64,000 nt of DNA from Noviherbaspirillum soli (lineage in GTDB: Bacteria > Pseudomonadota > Gammaproteobacteria > Burkholderiales > Burkholderiaceae_D), in NCBI RefSeq assembly GCF_015352955.1, contig NZ_JACYOX010000027.1:1-64000 (forward strand), written 5' to 3'. Shown in pieces: positions 58,423-64,000 of the stretch (its first letter is position 1; each line of letters starts with the position of its first letter). A program made the position numbers and the translations under genes. A model generated the notes under the pieces. It was not told the origin of the DNA. It did no database searches and saw only the letters and a program-made list of their open reading frames with translations.

Positions 58423-60048
58423 GTGGAATCGGCAGGCAAATTCGATTACATCATCATCGGTGCCGGCTCGGCCGGCTGCGTACTGGCCAACCGCCTGACC
58501 CAGGACCCGAATGTGTCCGTGCTGCTGCTGGAGGCGGGCCGCAAGGACGACTATCTGTGGATCCATATCCCTGTCGGCTATCTGTACTGCATCGACAATC
58601 CGCGCACCGACTGGCTGTACCGCACCGAGGTCGATGCCGGCCTCAACGGGCGCAGCCTGGTCTACCCGCGCGGCAAGGTGCTGGGCGGCTCGTCGTCGAT
58701 CAATGGCATGATCTACATGCGCGGCCAGTCGCATGACTACGACCAGTGGGCCGCGCTGACCGGCGATGACAGCTGGCGCTGGGACGCGGTGCTGCCGCTG
58801 TTCAAGAAGAGCGAAGACTACTACGACGGCGCCGATGCATTTCATGGCAGCGGCGGCGAGTGGCGGGTCGAAAGGCAGCGCCTCAAGTGGGAGATACTGG
58901 AAGCCTTCCGCGACGCGGCGGAACAGGTCGGCATTCCAAAGACCGCCGACTTCAATCGCGGCGACAACAACGGCTGCGGCTACTTCGATGTCAACCAGCG
59001 CCGCGGCATACGCTGGAACACCGCCAAGGCCTTCCTGAAGCCCGCCAGCAAGCGCAGCAACCTCACCATCATGACCGGCTGCCATGTGCAGCGGCTGAAG
59101 ATTGCGTCGACCGAACACGGCAAGGTCTGCACCGGCGTGGAATTCACCGGCGGCGGCCGTGCATGGAGCGCGGACGCCACCCGCGAAACCCTGCTTTGCG
59201 CCGGCGCCATCGGCTCGCCGCAGATCCTGCAGCTGTCGGGCATCGGACCGGGCGCGCTGCTGCAGCAGCATGGCATCAAGGTCGAGCTCGATGCGCCCGG
59301 CGTTGGCGATAACCTGCAGGACCACCTGCAGATCCGCATGGCCTTCAAGGTGCGCGGCGCCAAGACCTTGAACACCATGGCCAGCAACTGGTTTGGCAAG
59401 ATGAAGATCGGCATGGAGTACGTGCTCAACCAGAGCGGCCCGATGTCGATGGCGCCATCGCAGCTCGGCGCCTTCACCCGCTCCGACGCGCATCAGGCCA
59501 CGCCCAACCTGCAATACCATGTGCAGCCGCTGTCGCTGGAGCGCTTCGGCGAGCCGCTGCATCCATTCCCGGCCTTTACCGCCAGCGTCTGCAACCTGCG
59601 GCCGACGGCGCGCGGCCATGTGCGCATCGCGTCGGCCGATGCGTCGGTGGCGCCGAAGATCACTGCCAATTATCTGAGCACGCCGGAAGACCGCAAGATT
59701 GCCGCAGAATCGCTGAAGCTGACCCGCACCATCGTTCATGCGCCGGCAATGAAGAAGTATGCGCCCGAGGAATTCAAGCCCGGCGCGCACCTGACCACCG
59801 ACGAGGAACTGGCCCGTGCCGCGGGCGACATCAGCACCACCATCTTCCATCCGGTAGGCACCTGCCGGATGGGCCGCGATGACGATGCCGGCGCCGTGCT
59901 CGACAGCCAGCTGCGGGTGCGCGGCGTGGCGGGGCTGCGGGTGGTGGATGCGTCCATCATGCCGGTCATCACCTCGGGCAATCCGAATTCGCCCACCATC
60001 ATGATTGCCGAAAAGGCGGCTGCGTTGATAAGGGCAGGCTACCGCTGA
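58423..60048 (+). CDS. hpdH: GMC-family FAD-dependent alcohol dehydrogenase
   Basis: A 541-residue flavoprotein of the glucose-methanol-choline oxidoreductase family. It has the FAD loop YIIIGAGSAGCVLANRL, LVYPRGKVLGGSSSINGMIYMRG, GAIGSPQILQLSGIG and the C-terminal catalytic HPVGTCRMG with NPNSPTIMIAEKAA. The second active-site His/Asn sits in SGNPNSPT. With mmsA and a LysR neighbour it matches the 3-hydroxypropionate dehydrogenase HpdH arrangement of Cupriavidus and Pseudomonas; choline dehydrogenase is an alternative but lacks its usual betA/betB partners here. GTG start with GGGGAG upstream. Confidence 0.85.
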   Translation: MESAGKFDYIIIGAGSAGCVLANRLTQDPNVSVLLLEAGRKDDYLWIHIPVGYLYCIDNPRTDWLYRTEVDAGLNGRSLVYPRGKVLGGSSSINGMIYMRGQSHDYDQWAALTGDDSWRWDAVLPLFKKSEDYYDGADAFHGSGGEWRVERQRLKWEILEAFRDAAEQVGIPKTADFNRGDNNGCGYFDVNQRRGIRWNTAKAFLKPASKRSNLTIMTGCHVQRLKIASTEHGKVCTGVEFTGGGRAWSADATRETLLCAGAIGSPQILQLSGIGPGALLQQHGIKVELDAPGVGDNLQDHLQIRMAFKVRGAKTLNTMASNWFGKMKIGMEYVLNQSGPMSMAPSQLGAFTRSDAHQATPNLQYHVQPLSLERFGEPLHPFPAFTASVCNLRPTARGHVRIASADASVAPKITANYLSTPEDRKIAAESLKLTRTIVHAPAMKKYAPEEFKPGAHLTTDEELARAAGDISTTIFHPVGTCRMGRDDDAGAVLDSQLRVRGVAGLRVVDASIMPVITSGNPNSPTIMIAEKAAALIRAGYR

Positions 60049-60147
60049 ATGACCTCGCACAGCTGCCTAGACAGCATGCCCCTTATTTGTTGAACAACTG
60101 CAGCAGGCGCATGTATGATGCGCTAGCGTAAAACACAGTAACAGAGC

Positions 60148-60175
60148 TTGACGCACGGTAGTTATACCGTATTGC
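60148..60175 (+). promoter_or_regulatory. Candidate liv promoter with internal inverted repeat
   Basis: TTGACG (60148-60153), a 16-base spacer and TATTGC (60170-60175) lie about 75 bases upstream of the first liv gene. An inverted repeat CGGTA-GTTA-TACCG (60156-60169) fills the spacer, a position where a repressor or activator could act. Confidence 0.4.
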
Positions 60176-60245
60176 TAAAAAGATCAAGCGCTGTGTAGCA
60201 TGCGAAAAATCTAGACGAATAAGCAAGAGCCACACAGGAGACCCC

Positions 60246-61016
60246 ATGGCCGATGTCATTCTGGAGACCAGGCACCTGACCAAGGAGTTCAAGGGATTCA
60301 CCGCGGTGAACGATGTGAATCTTCAGGTGCAGCGGGGCCATATCCACGCGCTGATCGGCCCCAACGGCGCCGGCAAGACCACCTGCTTCAACCTGCTGAC
60401 CAAGTTCCTGGTGCCAACGGCAGGCCAGATCCTTTTCAATAATCGCGACATCACCTCGGCAGCGCCGGCGCAGATCGCGCGCCAGGGCATCATCCGATCG
60501 TTCCAGATCTCGGCTGTCTTTCCTCACCTTACGGTCATGGAAAACGTGCGCATCGGCCTGCAGCGCGCGCTGGGCAATTCCTTCCATTTCTGGACCAGCG
60601 AACGCACGCTGTCGCGCCTGAACGACCGTGCGATGGCCCTGCTGGCCGAAGTGGACCTGACCGAGTTCGCCGACACCGTCACGGTGGACCTGCCTTACGG
60701 CCGCAAGCGCGCGCTGGAGATCGCCACCACGCTGGGCATGGAGCCCGAACTGATGCTGCTCGACGAGCCTACCCAGGGCATGGGCCATGAAGACGTCCAT
60801 CGCGTCACGGAGTTGATCAAGAAGGTATCGGCCGGCCGCACCATCCTGATGGTGGAGCACAACATGAGCGTGGTGTCGGGCATCTGCGACCGCATCTCGG
60901 TGTTGCAGCGCGGCGCCATGCTGGCCGAGGGCAACTACCAGGAAGTGTCGTCGAATCCCCAGGTGATGGAAGCCTACATGGGCACCACCAGCGGCGCGCT
61001 CGAAGGCGCACATTGA
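60246..61016 (+). CDS. livG: Branched-chain amino acid-type ABC transporter ATPase (LivG)
   Basis: One of two ATPases of a Liv-type ABC importer, 256 residues. Walker A is GPNGAGKTT, the Q-loop follows IIRSFQISAVF, and LPYGRKRALEIATTL replaces the usual LSGGQ, as in most LivG proteins. Walker B is LMLLDEPTQGM and the H-loop LMVEHNM. AGGAG precedes the ATG. It begins a set of four same-strand genes (livG, livF, livK, livH). Confidence 0.95.
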   Translation: MADVILETRHLTKEFKGFTAVNDVNLQVQRGHIHALIGPNGAGKTTCFNLLTKFLVPTAGQILFNNRDITSAAPAQIARQGIIRSFQISAVFPHLTVMENVRIGLQRALGNSFHFWTSERTLSRLNDRAMALLAEVDLTEFADTVTVDLPYGRKRALEIATTLGMEPELMLLDEPTQGMGHEDVHRVTELIKKVSAGRTILMVEHNMSVVSGICDRISVLQRGAMLAEGNYQEVSSNPQVMEAYMGTTSGALEGAH

Positions 61017-61064
61017 TCAACACGGCGGCTGCACGCTCTGCTGCCGCCGGTCTGGAAAGCACAC

Positions 61065-61772
61065 ATGGAAAAAGCGCTTGAAGTCGCCAACCTGCACGCG
61101 TGGTATGGCGAATCGCACATTCTGCACGACCTCAGTTTTTCAGTGGACAAGGGCGAGGTGGTCACGCTCCTCGGCCGCAATGGCGCCGGCCGCACCACCA
61201 CGCTGCGCGCCATCATGGGCCTGACCGGCGCGCGCCGCGGCTCCATCAGGATCAACGGCGTCGAGGCAATACAGCTGCCGACCTACCGGGTGGCGCACCT
61301 GGGCGTGGGCTATTGCCCGGAAGAGCGGGGCATCTTCTCGTCGCTGTCGGCCGAGGAAAACCTGATGCTGCCGCCGTCGGTGTCCAAGACCGACCGCGGC
61401 ATGTCGATCGAAGAGATCTACGACATGTTCCCCAACCTGGCGGAGCGGCGCAACAGCCAGGGCACCCGCCTGTCCGGCGGCGAGCAGCAGATGCTCGCGG
61501 TAGCGCGCATCCTGCGCACCGGCGCACGTCTCCTGCTGCTCGACGAGATTTCCGAAGGCCTGGCGCCAGTCATCGTGCAGGCGCTGGCGCGCATGATCAC
61601 CACCCTCAAGGCCAAGGGCTACACCATCGTGATGGTGGAACAGAATTTCCGTTTCGCGGCGCCGCTCGCGGACCGGTTTTATGTGGTGGAGCATGGTCAG
61701 ATCGTGGAGACCTTTGCTGCATCCGAATTGAACGCCAAGATGCCGGTGTTAAACGAACTGCTCGGGGTTTGA
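61065..61772 (+). CDS. livF: Liv-type ABC transporter ATPase (LivF)
   Basis: Second ATPase subunit, 235 residues. Walker A reads GRNGAGRTTT, with Arg43 in place of the invariant lysine (bases 61191-61193). The signature LSGGEQQMLAVARIL, Walker B LLLLDEISEGL and the H-loop MVEQNFRF are normal. It starts 48 bases after livG. It pairs with LivG to drive uptake; the arginine could lower ATP hydrolysis or be tolerated in this subgroup. Confidence 0.94.
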   Translation: MEKALEVANLHAWYGESHILHDLSFSVDKGEVVTLLGRNGAGRTTTLRAIMGLTGARRGSIRINGVEAIQLPTYRVAHLGVGYCPEERGIFSSLSAEENLMLPPSVSKTDRGMSIEEIYDMFPNLAERRNSQGTRLSGGEQQMLAVARILRTGARLLLLDEISEGLAPVIVQALARMITTLKAKGYTIVMVEQNFRFAAPLADRFYVVEHGQIVETFAASELNAKMPVLNELLGV

Positions 61773-61824
61773 TCCGGGCCCGGGACAGCATAAAGGCATC
61801 ACCCCATTCACCAAGGAGAAGACA

Positions 61825-63039
61825 ATGAAGTTGAAGGCTAAAGTAATTGCGATGGCAGTGGCATCGATTGCCGCCATGGGTTTCGGCGCAGGCGCGAATG
61901 CGCAGATCTCGGGCGACGTGGTCAAGATCGGCTTCATCACCGACATCTCGGGCCTGTACTCGGACATCGACGGCCAGGGCGGCGCGGAAGCCATCAAGAT
62001 GGCGATCGCCGACTTCGGCGGCACGGTCAACGGCAAGAAGATTGAACTCGTCACCGCCGACCACCAGAACAAGGCCGACATCGCCGCCAGCAAGGCACGC
62101 GAATGGTTCGACCGTGAAGGCGTGGACATGCTGATCGGCGGCACCAACTCGGCCACCGGCCTGGCCATGGCCAAGGTCGCGGCCGAAAAGAAGAAGCCCT
62201 TCATCTCGATCGGCGCCGGCACCGCGCGCCTGACCAACGAGGAATGCTCGCCCTATACCGTGCACTATGCCTATGACACCGTGGCGCTGGCCAAGGGCAC
62301 CGGCGGCGCGGTGGTGAAGCAGGGCGGCAAGTCCTGGTACTTCCTGACGGCTGACTACGCCTTCGGCGCATCGCTGGAAAACGATACCGCGGCCGTGGTC
62401 AAGGCGTCCGGCGGCCAGGTGCTGGGCTCGGTCAAGCATCCGCTGTCGGCATCTGACTTCTCGTCCTTCCTGCTGCAGGCGCAGGCTTCCAAGGCCCAGA
62501 TCCTGGGCCTGGCCAATGCCGGTGGCGACACCATCAATGCGATCAAGGCGGCCAATGAATTCGGCGTGACCAAGACCATGAAGCTGGCCGGCCTGCTGAT
62601 GTTCATCAACGACATCCACTCGCTGACGCCGGCGCTGACCCAGGGCATGTACCTGACCGACAGCTGGTACTGGGACCAGAACGACGACACCCGCGCCTTC
62701 GCCAAGCGCTACTTCAGCAAGATGAAGAAGATGCCGTCCAGCCTGCAGGCGGCAGACTATTCGGCCACGCTGCAGTATCTGAACGCGGTCAAGGCGGCCG
62801 GCACCGATGACACCGAAAAGGCCTGGGAAAAGTTCAAGTCCACCAAGATCAATGACATGTACGCCAAGAACGGCACCATCCGCGCCGACGGCAGCATGAT
62901 CCATGACATGTACCTGATGCAGGTGAAGGCGCCCAACGAGTCCAAGACGCCGTGGGATTACTTCAAGATCGTGGCGACGATTCCGGGCGACCAGGCTTTC
63001 ACGACGAAAGCCGAAACCAAGTGCGCTGCCTGGAAATAA
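61825..63039 (+). CDS. livK: Liv-type ABC transporter substrate-binding protein
   Basis: Periplasmic binding protein of 404 residues: Sec signal ending GAGANAQ, then VKIGFITDISGLYSDIDGQGGAEAIKMAIADFGG, the hydrophobic-amino-acid-binding-protein fold and an opening substrate pocket. The ligand could be an amino acid or a small organic acid; Liv-type proteins of Burkholderiales bind aromatics and carboxylates too. GGAG is eight bases ahead. A strong terminator follows, so livH may depend partly on read-through. Confidence 0.94.
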   Translation: MKLKAKVIAMAVASIAAMGFGAGANAQISGDVVKIGFITDISGLYSDIDGQGGAEAIKMAIADFGGTVNGKKIELVTADHQNKADIAASKAREWFDREGVDMLIGGTNSATGLAMAKVAAEKKKPFISIGAGTARLTNEECSPYTVHYAYDTVALAKGTGGAVVKQGGKSWYFLTADYAFGASLENDTAAVVKASGGQVLGSVKHPLSASDFSSFLLQAQASKAQILGLANAGGDTINAIKAANEFGVTKTMKLAGLLMFINDIHSLTPALTQGMYLTDSWYWDQNDDTRAFAKRYFSKMKKMPSSLQAADYSATLQYLNAVKAAGTDDTEKAWEKFKSTKINDMYAKNGTIRADGSMIHDMYLMQVKAPNESKTPWDYFKIVATIPGDQAFTTKAETKCAAWK

Positions 63040-63053
63040 CCAGCAGCCCGTGT

Positions 63054-63086
63054 GCGGCGCGCGGCTGGTTCGCGCGCCGCTTTTTT
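63054..63086 (+). terminator. Terminator after livK
   Basis: A perfect ten-base-pair stem GCGGCGCGCG/CGCGCGCCGC with loop GCTGGTT, followed by six T residues. It is a strong terminator, 15 bases after the livK stop and 44 bases before livH. It could lower expression of the permeases relative to the binding protein. Confidence 0.9.
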
Positions 63087-63129
63087 CTGTGCCCGTTCGG
63101 CTCCGGCCGGATGATTTGAGATAAGCGCG

Positions 63130-64000
63130 ATGGAAATTTTCGGCATACCCCTGCAGGCGATGTTGAGCCAGCTGCTGCTGGGCCTGGTCAATGGCTCGTT
63201 CTACGCGATGTTGTCGCTTGGACTGGCCGTGATCTTCGGCCTGCTCAACGTGATCAACTTCGCACATGGCGCCCTGTACATGATGGGCGCGTTCATCGCC
63301 TGGATGGGCCTGAGTTATTTCGGCATCAATTACTGGGTGATGCTGGTCGCCGCGCCGCTGATCGTGGGCCTGTTCGGCATCATCATTGAAAAGACCATGC
63401 TGCGCTGGCTCTACAAGCTGGACCACCTGTATGGCCTGCTGCTGACCTTCGGCATCACCCTGCTGGTGGAAGGCGTGTTCCGCTCGATCTATGGCGTCTC
63501 CGGCCAGCCTTACTCGGTGCCCAGCGCCCTGGGCGGCGCGACCAACCTGGGCTTCATGGTGCTGCCCAACTACCGCGCATGGGTGGTGGTGGCGTCGCTG
63601 ATCGTCTGTTTCGTGACCTGGTTCGTGATCGAGAAGACCAAGCTTGGCGCCTATCTGCGCGCCGGCACCGAGAACCCCAAGATGGTGGAGGCCTTCGGCA
63701 TCAATGTGCCGCTGATGGTCACGCTGACCTACGGCTTCGGCGTGGCGCTGGCCGCCTTCGCCGGCGTGCTGGCCGCGCCCGTGATCCAGGTGTCGCCGCT
63801 GATGGGTTCCAACCTGATCATCACCGTGTTCGCGGTGGTCGTGATCGGCGGCATGGGCTCCATCATGGGCTCGATCCTGACCGGCCTGGGCCTGGGCATC
63901 ATCGAAGGCCTGACGCGGGTGTTCTATCCGGAGCTGTCGGCCACCGTGGTGTTCATCATCATGGCGATCGTGCTGATGGTCCGTCCCGCCGGCCTGTTCG
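63130..64000 (+). CDS. livH: Liv-type ABC transporter permease (LivH), cut by window end
   Basis: Inner-membrane permease of the Liv family. The 290 visible residues show several helices, the family opener LLLGLVNGSFYAMLSLGLAVIFGLLNVINFAHG and the cytoplasmic coupling loop AYLRAGTENPKMVEAFGIN. Only the last few residues are missing. The partner permease LivM is expected just outside. The ATG at 63130 follows GATTTGAGATAAGCGCG, a weak ribosome-binding site. Confidence 0.95.
   Translation, partial: MEIFGIPLQAMLSQLLLGLVNGSFYAMLSLGLAVIFGLLNVINFAHGALYMMGAFIAWMGLSYFGINYWVMLVAAPLIVGLFGIIIEKTMLRWLYKLDHLYGLLLTFGITLLVEGVFRSIYGVSGQPYSVPSALGGATNLGFMVLPNYRAWVVVASLIVCFVTWFVIEKTKLGAYLRAGTENPKMVEAFGINVPLMVTLTYGFGVALAAFAGVLAAPVIQVSPLMGSNLIITVFAVVVIGGMGSIMGSILTGLGLGIIEGLTRVFYPELSATVVFIIMAIVLMVRPAGLF

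Overview
The window is about 64 kb of GC-rich DNA, almost certainly from the main chromosome of a betaproteobacterium of order Burkholderiales; an Oxalobacteraceae-like relative of Herbaspirillum or Noviherbaspirillum fits best. The reasons are two Bug-type solute-binding proteins, a GTP-type PEP carboxykinase, a short LGST-type phosphatidylserine decarboxylase, a Burkholderiales-style Liv transporter, and the replication-origin gene order gyrB-dnaN-dnaA / rpmH-rnpA-yidD-yidC-mnmE. The placement rests on gene content and protein style read by eye, not on a database search.

Layout. 1-7.4 kb: the end of a chemoreceptor gene, a CAP-domain lipoprotein with a TTG start, a uracil-DNA-glycosylase-family protein, a BamE-like lipoprotein, a KfrA-like HTH/coiled-coil protein, psd, a cupin, an acetyltransferase and a Tat-exported Bug protein. 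7.4-16.6 kb: a PACE-type efflux protein, periplasmic asparaginase, a second Bug protein, an XRE regulator next to an orphan ATP synthase c-subunit gene, a cardiolipin-synthase-like enzyme, an NlpC/P60 lipoprotein, TerC and two overlapping universal stress proteins. 16.8-26.5 kb: the replication core, with gyrB, dnaN and dnaA on the minus strand and rpmH, rnpA, yidD, yidC and mnmE on the plus strand. The dnaA-rpmH gap is the conventional oriC position.

26.5-44 kb is ordinary mixed metabolism: REP sequences, small envelope proteins, an amidase, a TauE-type permease translationally coupled to a TonB receptor, 3-methyladenine glycosylase, a PAS chemoreceptor, a second CAP lipoprotein, an AbrB-type membrane protein, cyanase, a 2-hydroxyacid dehydrogenase and pckG. 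44.2-48.5 kb is an AT-richer insert holding two small orphan genes and a large filamentous-haemagglutinin-like protein. 48.6-55.6 kb has glutathione-dependent formaldehyde dehydrogenase, a pseudouridine synthase, two MFS transporters, a LysR regulator and an MTA/SAH nucleosidase flanked by AT-rich DNA with DnaA-box matches. 55.9-64 kb looks like one catabolic unit: LysR, mmsA, a GMC dehydrogenase (the arrangement known for 3-hydroxypropionate degradation), then a livGFKH-type ABC importer running off the window.

The most notable non-gene structures are the DnaA-box clusters flanking the nucleosidase gene, a dispersed element of about 158 bp with terminal inverted repeats in two opposite copies, and GTAG-type REP palindromes, two of which form a REPIN-like inverted pair. 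No tRNA, rRNA, CRISPR array or intact transposase was found.
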